Shown here: positions 27,635 through 35,517 of the stretch, piece after piece
Layout of the letters: every line of letters begins with the position of its first letter
How positions within the stretch are numbered: position 1 is the stretch's first letter
DNA from: Aliivibrio finisterrensis_A
Lineage (GTDB): Bacteria; Pseudomonadota; Gammaproteobacteria; Enterobacterales; Vibrionaceae
DNA: 64,000 bases
NCBI RefSeq assembly: GCF_004167675.1
Contig: NZ_SEZQ01000016.1
Strand: one strand, 5' to 3'
Translations under genes and position numbers: made by a program
The notes under the pieces: generated by a model
The model's database searches: none
Seen by the model: the letters and a program-made list of their open reading frames with translations, nothing else
Told to the model about the DNA's origin: nothing

Positions 27635-29839
27635 TTAATCTTTTAAGTTATTAAAACTAAAGGATATCTCTTCATATTTTGCCGCGTACGGTGTATTTAC
27701 TTCACCATATAAGGTGTGAATTGCGGAAGAGAGTCGTGATTGGCTTGAAAAATCCACATGACAATTACCGTCTTTATCTTTATAGGTAGTCTCTAAATCC
27801 CACATCATTGGGTTCCCCATAATGGAATAGTCAGCAGTAAATGAATAGATACTGGTCGCTTGGGCGCATTTCATATTATGTAAAATTAAATTAGCGTCGG
27901 CACTGCCCGCTTCTCCCGCCTCAACTCGAGAGGGCATAAAGGCAGTGACACTTAATAATAGCGGGTTATTATTAGCATCTAAATAAGACACTGAACTAGT
28001 TATGTCGCTATCTATTGGTTGAGCGAGCACCGAATTAATGATTTCAGTGGATAAATAGCCAGTATTGAGGCTATACATACTCTCATTGCCCATGCTTTCG
28101 CTATTATGCATCAGTAAATGTGACTCACCATTAGTGGATATCTCTTGGGCTTGATAAGTTATGGTCATAAATTCACCATCCTCTTCTAGCTCAAAAGTAA
28201 TGCGGTTTGAGGGCTGCTCTCGCGTATATTGACCATAATTCTCAAACCCATTACTTTCACTTGGGATAGTGCCGTCTGGAAAAACAGGACACTCACTATA
28301 ACTTTCTAAGATGCGGGCGTAAGAATACAGGCTCGAATCAAGAGAGTTAAAGTAGCGAATTTCACACACCACGCCCGATCCAAGGTGATTTCCCGAGTCA
28401 TCTCTTAACGATTCAATGGGATTGATATAAATAAAGCGATCTTCAAGATTAGCACCGTATTCTATTTCTGGTGGTAAGTAATTTGACTTTACTTCTGGAA
28501 GAGAAAAAATGGCGTCAACATGCTCACCTTGTTTATCTATTCCTGAAATAATCAGGGCTTTCCCTGCTTCGGCCGCATATAAAGGCGTTCCCTCAATAGT
28601 CATTGATGAGGTGTTTTGGTCAAAAGAGTCAAGGCCATGAATATCAATGTATTTTAGCTCAACATGGCTAAAGGTATCTGCTGGGTCGTGAAATAATGAG
28701 CTTAATGTGAGTGTGGCGCTAAATGGATCATCAACCGATAAATCCCACTGAGCAATGGTGTTTTGTAGCTGAGTGTGGCTCTCCACATTGATGCTGATAT
28801 TTCTATCATCCTCTAAGATGGTAAATTCAAAGGTGACACTCGTTGTACTGACTTTTTCGTAGTTACTTTTGGGGTTATCAAGGGTGCCTAAATTCAGCCC
28901 AATGTCATCCATCATTAAGGTGATAAGGTGTGTGCCACCACCTGAAACGAGGTTAGTCGATGATAATTTAAGGTTGCTACCCCATAGAATACTTGCCGTA
29001 ATACCCGTCGCCGATAAGGTCGGACTATAAAGGGTGATTGGCGATGAGTTACTGTTACTACCGAGGTCGATATCGTTATTAAATAAATCGAAAAGAGAAG
29101 CTTCAAACCCGTCAAAGGCGGTACCTTTTAGTGGGCTTGGCAAACTTTGTTGTAAATGCGCTTTAAGGTTAGGATTGATGGTTATCGGGGCGTTGCAGAC
29201 TCTCTCACCCTCGGCGGTAATACTTAAGGTTTGCTCTTCGATGCTGCACTTAATAGGATTATTGGCTAACTGACTTGCGGTTGATGCAATAAGTAATGAG
29301 TTTTTTTCATAGGCTATTGGGTCACCGATCTTAGTCGCAGTTAAATACTCTGCGGTATCTGTGAGTACATTATTTTGTTCACTGATAAAGTGAGAGAAAA
29401 GGGGGCTTTTTTCTGTGTTTGTGACCCCTAATTCTGATTCAACCTTATTTATTGCGTTTTGCTTTAGTATCACTTCTTCTTTGGTTGTTCTTGCCTGATT
29501 TCTCTCTTTATTCATCTCAATCACCACTAAATCAGTCAGTGCTGAGATGATTTTTTCATCGTTAGGGGTGCGTAATACTAAGACGTCATCTTGTGACTTA
29601 ATCGCAAGGTCACCTTGTAATGTAGTGGTAGTCGATAGACGGAATCTCCCCTTGGTATCCGTTGTGGTTAATGTTGGTTCCGAGTCAATATCTTGCAATC
29701 CATTATGGTTAATATCATCAAATACATTGGCGTTAGGCATTGCTGGCACAGTTTGGTGAGCTGTATCCAATAAAAGATCATCATTACATCCTGTTAAGGC
29801 GAAAAGAATAGCAACAGAAAGCAGGTGTTTTTTTATCAT
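27635..29839 (-). CDS. Large surface-type lipoprotein, paralogue of the 23681 gene
   Basis: 734 residues with lipobox LTGC (Cys18). An N-terminal segment NVFDDINHNGLQDIDSEPTL resembles SdrD/Cna-B-like calcium-binding beta domains. EKIISALTDLVVIEM matches EKIISPLTDLVAAKA of the larger paralogue, and both share a helical stretch after it. The C-terminal domain contains ADANLILHNMKCAQATSIYSF, matched by the headless fragment just upstream. It is last in the minus-strand run that includes the sigma and kinase genes, 20 bp after the fragment. Likely exposed on the outer membrane; no function assignable. Confidence 0.7.
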   Translation of the reverse strand: MIKKHLLSVAILFALTGCNDDLLLDTAHQTVPAMPNANVFDDINHNGLQDIDSEPTLTTTDTKGRFRLSTTTTLQGDLAIKSQDDVLVLRTPNDEKIISALTDLVVIEMNKERNQARTTKEEVILKQNAINKVESELGVTNTEKSPLFSHFISEQNNVLTDTAEYLTATKIGDPIAYEKNSLLIASTASQLANNPIKCSIEEQTLSITAEGERVCNAPITINPNLKAHLQQSLPSPLKGTAFDGFEASLFDLFNNDIDLGSNSNSSPITLYSPTLSATGITASILWGSNLKLSSTNLVSGGGTHLITLMMDDIGLNLGTLDNPKSNYEKVSTTSVTFEFTILEDDRNISINVESHTQLQNTIAQWDLSVDDPFSATLTLSSLFHDPADTFSHVELKYIDIHGLDSFDQNTSSMTIEGTPLYAAEAGKALIISGIDKQGEHVDAIFSLPEVKSNYLPPEIEYGANLEDRFIYINPIESLRDDSGNHLGSGVVCEIRYFNSLDSSLYSYARILESYSECPVFPDGTIPSESNGFENYGQYTREQPSNRITFELEEDGEFMTITYQAQEISTNGESHLLMHNSESMGNESMYSLNTGYLSTEIINSVLAQPIDSDITSSVSYLDANNNPLLLSVTAFMPSRVEAGEAGSADANLILHNMKCAQATSIYSFTADYSIMGNPMMWDLETTYKDKDGNCHVDFSSQSRLSSAIHTLYGEVNTPYAAKYEEISFSFNNLKD

Positions 29840-29859
29840 GGGTATCTCTATGATTAATG

Positions 29860-30342
29860 TTATTGAATGGGTTTGTGATAAATCAAATTTAATTTAAGCT
29901 CTTCTACCATATGAGCGTGTTCAGGTTTTGGTTTGAGAATGTAGCTGTACACTTCACCTTCTACAAATTCATGGTAGTCGTCGTAATCTAAATCTAAATA
30001 TGCAAAGGTTTTGTTGGTGCTTGTGTCGGTTCTCATTTCACATTCAATGGGGTGGTTATTTTGAATATCGATTGAGGTCGATATAATTTCACTGAATACC
30101 CCTTCTCCTCCCATTGTGGAACTTTGATAAAAATAAGTGATGTCTTCACACTTCATATTATGAGTTTGAGAGTTAATATTTAGATCAGAGTCTGCTTGAT
30201 AATAGAGTGAATCAGTTATCCTATTATCAAAAATGTAGATACCTGCTGTGACCGGTAAATAAGTGTATTTATTTTGTATATAGGTACCCTGGTTATTTCG
30301 TACAGGTAAGAAATATTCAAATTTCTTTATTTTGTAAGCCCA
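29860..30342 (-). pseudogene. C-terminal remnant of a third surface lipoprotein
   Basis: Only the last 98 residues have an ATG (30156), but the frame stays open upstream to 30342 and still reads as the family: FEYFLPVRNNQGTY ... YTYLPVTAGIYIF ... ADSDLNINSQTHNMKCED. HNMKC and the ADxxL spacing match the 734-residue paralogue. There is no signal peptide, lipobox or N-terminal domain. Its upstream end overlaps the 3' end of the sigma factor gene in another frame, so the N-terminal part was probably deleted together with the sigma gene's end. A short translated product from 30156 cannot be excluded. Confidence 0.65.
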
Positions 30343-30802
30343 TTAAATATTTGAGTTTGATGACATTCGATTGACGAGGATATCGAATACTAAAGTTATC
30401 TAGCACTTTATCCATGATGACAAATAACTCAAAGCGGTCATTATCTTGTTCTATAGTTGTGGTCTTTTGGCGTTTTTGGGCTTGTAAAGTACGCGCATTA
30501 TCGATCAGGATTTGGCGCATTATTTTAGCTACCATGAGAAAAAACTCACGCTTTGAGCTTATATCTTCCAAGTCAGAATGAGACAACTTGATGTAAGCAT
30601 CATGAATTAAAGCAGTGGTGCTGTTCATGCTGTCATTGATCACATTATTATTATCACCATATTTTTCAGCACAACGTAAACGCTCTTCTTTGGCTATGTG
30701 GCGTAGGTGTAGATAAGCAAATTGATATAATTGATTTTCTGCCCCTTTATTTCCTGATTGCCACTGGTGAATGATTTGAGTTAATTCAGATGAGTTTGTC
30801 AT
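30317..30802 (-). CDS. ECF sigma factor (ECF43/EcfP-like), truncated in region 4
   Basis: 161 residues. Region 2 includes NSTTALIHDAYIKLS (residues about 60–74), where canonical ECF factors have an acidic DxxD; the TALxxxAY form is seen in the kinase-controlled ECF43 group, where a threonine is phosphorylated. Region 4 begins (IRYPRQSNVIKLKYLMGLQNKE) but stops right after NKEI, before the DNA-recognition helix. Full-length relatives run about 20–30 residues longer. The start overlaps the stop of the preceding gene (TAATG). Probably no longer able to recognise -35 elements normally. A functional short form is possible but less likely. Confidence 0.72.
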   Translation of the reverse strand: MTNSSELTQIIHQWQSGNKGAENQLYQFAYLHLRHIAKEERLRCAEKYGDNNNVINDSMNSTTALIHDAYIKLSHSDLEDISSKREFFLMVAKIMRQILIDNARTLQAQKRQKTTTIEQDNDRFELFVIMDKVLDNFSIRYPRQSNVIKLKYLMGLQNKEI

Positions 30803-32238
30803 TATATTCGTCCTGTTATTTTTCTAAACTCTGAGATCCGGAAAGTATTCATATCTTCTGAACCATTTGGGTATCTATGCTTATCTTGTTGGTAGCGATA
30901 AAGTAACCCTTCATCCCATGCAGTACCGGCAGGAAGATATTCCCAGGAGGTATACTGTGGTTTTTTTCTTTTTTCATGCCAACGAACAAGTAAATTCATT
31001 TGTTCTAATTCAGCATAGGGTGTTGAATTTTGTACCCACCACATGTCGCCATACTGCTCGGTTACGTCGGTTGTGTATGATGTTTTATTCGTAGGACAAA
31101 TTTCTTTTTTTGATTGGGTGGTCAGTATTCTTTTATTTTCAATCAGTAGACAAGATTGCGTTATTTTTTCTCCTTCATATTGAGTCTGCTGCCAAACACC
31201 TTCGAAGGCGATAGTACTTCCTTTTGTCTTTTCATAAACAAAACCAAATGACTCGCCTTTATTTAGGTATTGAATATGTTCATTCTTTCCTAATCCTTGT
31301 GTTTTACTCATGTATAGTTGGGTTTCAGGATCAAAGTTCATAGCAACAGAACGATACTTCCAACTGTCTTCATCTTGGCGATTCTCAACACTAAATCCAT
31401 TCAGGTCGCTACGAGTGCAACCTGAGACGGAACAAGCAATAAGGCCTCCCCAACCCAAAGCTTTTTGGATTGGGATTTGATCATGAGATAAGGCTTTTTC
31501 TTTGATTAGCTGACAACCTCTAAAGTAATCCCCAATACTTGGATATTGTGTGAGGTATTCTGTCCCGATTGAATACTCTATTCTTCCTAATGGTGGTGAG
31601 TATTTAGGGTGATCTTTGTATTTTAAGTCGTAGTAGCAACGACGGCCTCTCCAGTCTTGTTTTTGAATATAAACAGAGACTAACCGCTTATTTAAAGGGC
31701 GATAAATCACTTCGTTAGAGGTGAAGTTCTTTTCAATATAGCTTTGACTTTGATTAAGGTGATGTACCGCGTCTTTGATAGATACGAGGTCTAAATCTAA
31801 TTGTTGTGCAGACTGATCAAGCGTAGAAAGATCTATCTGTTTTAGTTGTTGTTGAAAAGCCGTATCGGATAATGCTCGACTGGCTAGGGTAATCTCATCA
31901 CGGTTATTTGGTGTGCTGTCTAATGAGAGTAATAAACGTGTAAGATTAATACTCTTACTCGGAGTGGTACTGGCAAGAGTTGGTGTGATGACTTCTTGAG
32001 CTGATAGAGTGCTAATTAAATAGCCGGTATTGTCTTTCCCAAGAAAAAATTGTACTACATCCCCAGAGCGATAATCAAAAGCTCCTTTTTTTGTTACGCC
32101 AGATAGATTAGAGCTGGTTTCGTAATAGAGTCCAGTGACTGGCGAATCAATAAAAAATCCTGTTTTTATCTCTGAACTGGAGTAACTTTTATTAGAAACA
32201 CTTAATAGGACGAATAATATCCATTTCATCTTTTTCAT
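30802..32238 (-). CDS. Secreted protein of unknown function in the kinase–sigma operon
   Basis: 478 residues with a signal peptide (MKWILFVLLSVSNKSYS, cleavage near SYS-SSE). The N-terminal unit FFIDSPVTGLYYET ... GAFDYRSGDVVQFFLG (about 27–70) is a beta-rich motif common at the start of marine bacterial surface proteins. The rest is Trp/Tyr-rich with several Cys. No enzyme motif recognised. It lies 3 bp after the kinase gene and overlaps the sigma gene by one base, so it is translated as part of the signalling operon. It may be the sensed or exported output of the system (inference). Confidence 0.65.
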   Translation of the reverse strand: MKKMKWILFVLLSVSNKSYSSSEIKTGFFIDSPVTGLYYETSSNLSGVTKKGAFDYRSGDVVQFFLGKDNTGYLISTLSAQEVITPTLASTTPSKSINLTRLLLSLDSTPNNRDEITLASRALSDTAFQQQLKQIDLSTLDQSAQQLDLDLVSIKDAVHHLNQSQSYIEKNFTSNEVIYRPLNKRLVSVYIQKQDWRGRRCYYDLKYKDHPKYSPPLGRIEYSIGTEYLTQYPSIGDYFRGCQLIKEKALSHDQIPIQKALGWGGLIACSVSGCTRSDLNGFSVENRQDEDSWKYRSVAMNFDPETQLYMSKTQGLGKNEHIQYLNKGESFGFVYEKTKGSTIAFEGVWQQTQYEGEKITQSCLLIENKRILTTQSKKEICPTNKTSYTTDVTEQYGDMWWVQNSTPYAELEQMNLLVRWHEKRKKPQYTSWEYLPAGTAWDEGLLYRYQQDKHRYPNGSEDMNTFRISEFRKITGRI

Positions 32239-32241
32239 TAT

Positions 32242-33582
32242 TTATTCTTCTGAATATGATGTATTTGTAGTAATGGGATGGCTGTTTTCTGTCGCTCGTT
32301 TTGGTACAGGGGTCATCATTGCCAATAACATTTTCTGTTTGATATGAGTGGGCAAGTCTGGATTTGATAGGATACGTCGGCGAGTCAGTTCTAAGATTGA
32401 TCCCACAGAAACTTGTGCAGCTCCTGTGCCTTTTGCATGAAATAACAAACGAGTTACTTCATACATCATATTTTCTGCAATTTGTTTCTCTTGTTCTAAT
32501 TTTTGGTTTTGTAAAATGAGCACTGTAGAGAAACTTAGGATTAATGCGATTAATGTCGCCGCTAAAAAAGATTGTAACGGTCGGCGTCTTAACAGGCAGC
32601 GTAAAGTGTAAAATGGTATCGATTTTTTCTCAGCGAGCGGTCGATATTCTATGACTTTTGTAATATCTTGGCGTAACTCAAAAACAGAAATATAGCGCGA
32701 TTCCAATTTTTTTTGGGTTGCTTTGTTCTGTACAGTCAGAATATCGGAATGTGGTAGCTCATCTGGAAACAACAAGGTTAAAATCTTACCCAGAGAAAAG
32801 ACATCACTCTGCTGTGTTAGATAATCTCCGGCCATTTGCTCTGGGCTGGCGTAATCAGCACTGTAAGCCAGTATCGCAGAATGCTCTTGGTTTGTATGGT
32901 GTTGCACTTTTTGTGTTAAGTTGAAATCGATCAATTTGGGTGCATGTTGTGCATCGATTAAAATATTTTCAGGCTTTAAATCCGCATGCAGTACCTGGTG
33001 TTGGTGTGCATGCTCAATCGCTTCACAAATGCATTGAAATAAGGTCAATTTTTGTTTTTTCGATGGGATGGTGTTTGCAAGATAAGCATCTAATGTGCAG
33101 CCATGAATCTTTTCCATAACCACATAGATACACTCTTCATATCGACCACCATCAAATACTTTGGCAATGTAAGGATGATTGAGGCGAGCTAATAGCTGCG
33201 CTTCTTCAAAAAGCGCATGCTTACTTAATACGTTATTTAACATAGGCTGAATGAATTTAATGGCTAATTCTTGCTCAAAGGTGTCATCAGCACGATGCGC
33301 AGAATAAACCACTCCCATACCGCCACGGCCCAATTCAGTAGTAAGCTTGTATTTATCAACTATTTGATTGCTAAAATCCCAATCATTAAGATCTGTTTTT
33401 TGGATGGAAAATTGAAACAGTTCAGCTACCTGCTCTGATCCTTCTTGGTCAAGAAGGGGTAATAACTCTTGATAGAGTGCAGGGTTGGTGATTTCAAGTT
33501 GTTGTAAATAGTCTTGCTTTTGTACAGAGTTATAATCCATTAATTGATAGAAAATGTCTGTTGCTCTACTACCTAGTGCCAT
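32242..33582 (-). CDS. Transmembrane Ser/Thr protein kinase (PknT-like)
   Basis: 446 residues. An N-terminal helical segment of about 70 residues precedes the kinase domain (about 78–320): glycine loop ELGRGGMGVVYSA, Lys in LAIKFI, catalytic loop HADLKPENIL (Arg of HRD replaced by Ala, catalytic Asp kept), metal loop LIDFN in place of DFG, and SPEQ in the activation segment. A membrane helix (SFLAATLIALILSFSTVLIL) follows, then a periplasmic tail starting like the TPR sensors of related kinases but ending after about 80 residues. It lies with an ECF sigma gene as in the V. parahaemolyticus PknT–EcfP pair, where the kinase activates the sigma factor by phosphorylation. Confidence 0.8.
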   Translation of the reverse strand: MALGSRATDIFYQLMDYNSVQKQDYLQQLEITNPALYQELLPLLDQEGSEQVAELFQFSIQKTDLNDWDFSNQIVDKYKLTTELGRGGMGVVYSAHRADDTFEQELAIKFIQPMLNNVLSKHALFEEAQLLARLNHPYIAKVFDGGRYEECIYVVMEKIHGCTLDAYLANTIPSKKQKLTLFQCICEAIEHAHQHQVLHADLKPENILIDAQHAPKLIDFNLTQKVQHHTNQEHSAILAYSADYASPEQMAGDYLTQQSDVFSLGKILTLLFPDELPHSDILTVQNKATQKKLESRYISVFELRQDITKVIEYRPLAEKKSIPFYTLRCLLRRRPLQSFLAATLIALILSFSTVLILQNQKLEQEKQIAENMMYEVTRLLFHAKGTGAAQVSVGSILELTRRRILSNPDLPTHIKQKMLLAMMTPVPKRATENSHPITTNTSYSEE

Positions 33583-33604
33583 GTTTTTTCTTATTATTAT
33601 GGTA

Positions 33605-34168
33605 TTAGAATGAGTAGCTCATTCCTGCATAAAGGCCTGTACTGGTTAATTCAATGATCTCTTCATTGATTTTTAGTGCTTTATACCCGAGGTAGGAAGA
33701 GATCCCTGATTTGAAATCATAGCCAACTTCAATACCGTACTGATAGCCAGTGCTGCGATAGTTCATTGTTGCGTCATAGGTTTGAAAATGAGAATCCACT
33801 TTCCCTATCCCTAGTAATACCGCTGAGTAAAGTTGTGTATTTGAATTAACAAATTTAGGTTTTATATTTATAAAAGTGGCTGACCCTTTGTAAATCATTA
33901 CATTTGAATGATTACTTTGTCCCAGTTGGCGATATTCTGCTTCGATACCTAAGTTTACTAATTCGTGTGTATTAAATAGGAAACCTAAATGAGCGTTGTA
34001 ACCAATATCGGATACTTCGGTAAGAGGGGCTAAAAAGCCATCTAATTTTATTTCATTATTGATATTAAGATCTGCACCAAAGTAAAGATGCCCGATGTTA
34101 TTTGCATAAACTGATGTGCTTAATGATCCAATAAGGAGAGTAGCTAACCGAAAAGCTGACTTATTCAT
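33605..34168 (-). CDS. Small outer-membrane beta-barrel protein
   Basis: 187 residues with a signal peptide (cleavage near VYA-NNI) and alternating strands ending in MSYSF, the C-terminal Phe signature of outer-membrane barrels. Size and pattern fit an 8-stranded OmpA/OmpW-like barrel (GLYAGMSYSF, GYDFKSGISSYLGYKAL). First gene of the operon barrel–kinase–secreted protein–sigma, 22 bp before the kinase gene. It could be a target or envelope sensor of the kinase/sigma system (inference). Confidence 0.7.
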   Translation of the reverse strand: MNKSAFRLATLLIGSLSTSVYANNIGHLYFGADLNINNEIKLDGFLAPLTEVSDIGYNAHLGFLFNTHELVNLGIEAEYRQLGQSNHSNVMIYKGSATFINIKPKFVNSNTQLYSAVLLGIGKVDSHFQTYDATMNYRSTGYQYGIEVGYDFKSGISSYLGYKALKINEEIIELTSTGLYAGMSYSF

Positions 34169-34198
34169 TGAGGGAATGTATTTTTATAAATTTGGCAT

Positions 34199-34226
34199 AT
34201 TTTATATCTTTAGGTTGCCAAGTCAA
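34199..34226 (-). promoter_or_regulatory. Candidate promoter of the barrel–kinase–sigma operon
   Basis: On the minus strand TTGACT and TAAAAT are separated by 16 bp, ending about 30 nt before the barrel gene start. GGCAACC within the spacer also resembles some ECF -35 elements, so autoregulation is possible but unproven. Confidence 0.4.
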
Positions 34227-34405
34227 TTTAAAGGTGACTATATTGTATGAATATTGAGAGTTTGAATAATTTCTTTATTTTTAGAGAGTTACCTTTATTA
34301 TTACACTCACGTAATAGTCATTTGCTTTTTACAGGGATAGTCATTTCTCAAATAAAGATTACACTTATCTCACCAAATCGAGTTAATACATAAAAGGTAA
34401 TCATT

Positions 34406-34993
34406 ATGGCTGAACATAACACTCCGCAATTTCAAGTTGGACAAACGTTTACAGATCACCCATTTCAAGAAGGTGATGGTGCAATGCTTGAGTTGTTCCG
34501 TAATGACTTACCAAATATGCTGTATGTTGGCCTAGGTAATATTACCGCTGATGAACAAACTATTTTAGGTCAAACTGGCGCGCAATTTGGTGTTATTACG
34601 TCTGATAACGGTGGTTGTTTGGTGGTGGCAAGCTTTGGTGATTTAGCGTTTGAAATGCAACTGAACTCTGCTGCTATTCCTGATGATTACTTCATATTGA
34701 CTGAAGATAAAACACTGTCGGTTTCTATGATAGCGGTAGATACAGCGACCAATTTATTATGTGCGATTCGTGAATTTACGTTACCAGAAGTGTTAAGTCA
34801 GCAATTTATTGAAGTGACAAAAGTTCAGCGTGAATTAGGCGATGTGAATGCAGTAAATATGGAAAACATGCAGTTAATTAACTCACTAACACCTCAAGCT
34901 TTGCAAGAAAAAATGGAATTTCATCCATTACAAAGCGTGGTTGCTGCGCCAACATGTGGTTGTGGTCACCACCATCATAACCACGCTCATTAA
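34406..34993 (+). CDS. Uncharacterised protein with Cys/His-rich C-terminal tail
   Basis: 195 residues, no signal peptide or membrane segment, so probably cytoplasmic. The body is acidic and mixed alpha/beta, with no motif I recognise. The tail CGCGHHHHNHAH (residues 184–195) is a strong candidate site for Ni, Cu, Zn or Co, like the tails of SlyD-type metallochaperones, though the rest is not SlyD. The start has AAAGGTAATC upstream. It lies directly before the scs copper/thiol operon, which supports a metal-related role (inference). Confidence 0.65.
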   Translation: MAEHNTPQFQVGQTFTDHPFQEGDGAMLELFRNDLPNMLYVGLGNITADEQTILGQTGAQFGVITSDNGGCLVVASFGDLAFEMQLNSAAIPDDYFILTEDKTLSVSMIAVDTATNLLCAIREFTLPEVLSQQFIEVTKVQRELGDVNAVNMENMQLINSLTPQALQEKMEFHPLQSVVAAPTCGCGHHHHNHAH

Positions 34994-35077
34994 ATTTAAA
35001 TATGCAGACTAGGAAACTATTTAAAGGAGCGTGTGTCCTAATTGCACTCGTTCCTTATCCTTGTAGTTAATCCGTTG

Positions 35078-35461
35078 ATGAAATTTGCGTTTCACAGACA
35101 TGATTTTTTTAAATGGCCCCTCATTCTTGTGTGTTGGGTTATCTTTGTCTGTGCGGCAAATAATATTGGTTTATTGAGTTCGTGTTCTTTACCGTTGGAT
35201 AGCTCAGTATCTGATACAGTGCAACAAGCATCGAAAGCGCAGCAAGATAAAAATGAGTTAGGTGACAAATGTGAATTATCGGAGCACTTAGTCCATTTCG
35301 AACAACATCAAGTTGGCGATCATGCGCTGATTATGCAAATATTTACAGTCCTTCTAGTGATAGGGCTGCTGCTATCTTTTAGCTATACCTCCCTATTTAC
35401 AGAGCCAATTCTTCATAAAGGAAGGCGGCTTCACCTCAAGTTATGTGTTTTTAGAGAATAA
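35078..35461 (+). CDS. Small membrane protein at the head of the scs operon
   Basis: 127 residues from the ATG at 35078; a TTG at 35042 could add 12 more, and neither start has an ideal ribosome-binding site. Two membrane segments (LILVCWVIFVCAANNIGLL and IMQIFTVLLVIGLLLSF) flank a loop of about 60 residues with Cys at both ends, CSLPLDSS ... DKCELSEHL. It is 56 bp before scsB, in the place occupied by scsA in Salmonella, but it does not look like ScsA. A metal or thiol role is inferred from position only. Confidence 0.6.
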   Translation: MKFAFHRHDFFKWPLILVCWVIFVCAANNIGLLSSCSLPLDSSVSDTVQQASKAQQDKNELGDKCELSEHLVHFEQHQVGDHALIMQIFTVLLVIGLLLSFSYTSLFTEPILHKGRRLHLKLCVFRE

Positions 35462-35465
35462 ATAA

Positions 35466-35488
35466 TCGAATGTTTTATCGACATTCGA
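35466..35488. promoter_or_regulatory. Inverted repeat before scsB
   Basis: TCGAATG and CATTCGA are exact inverted repeats with a 9-nt spacer, between the small membrane gene stop and scsB. It could be an mRNA hairpin or a regulator site. Confidence 0.35.
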
Positions 35489-35517
35489 CGTATATTTATT
35501 TTTTAAAGGAAACACAA

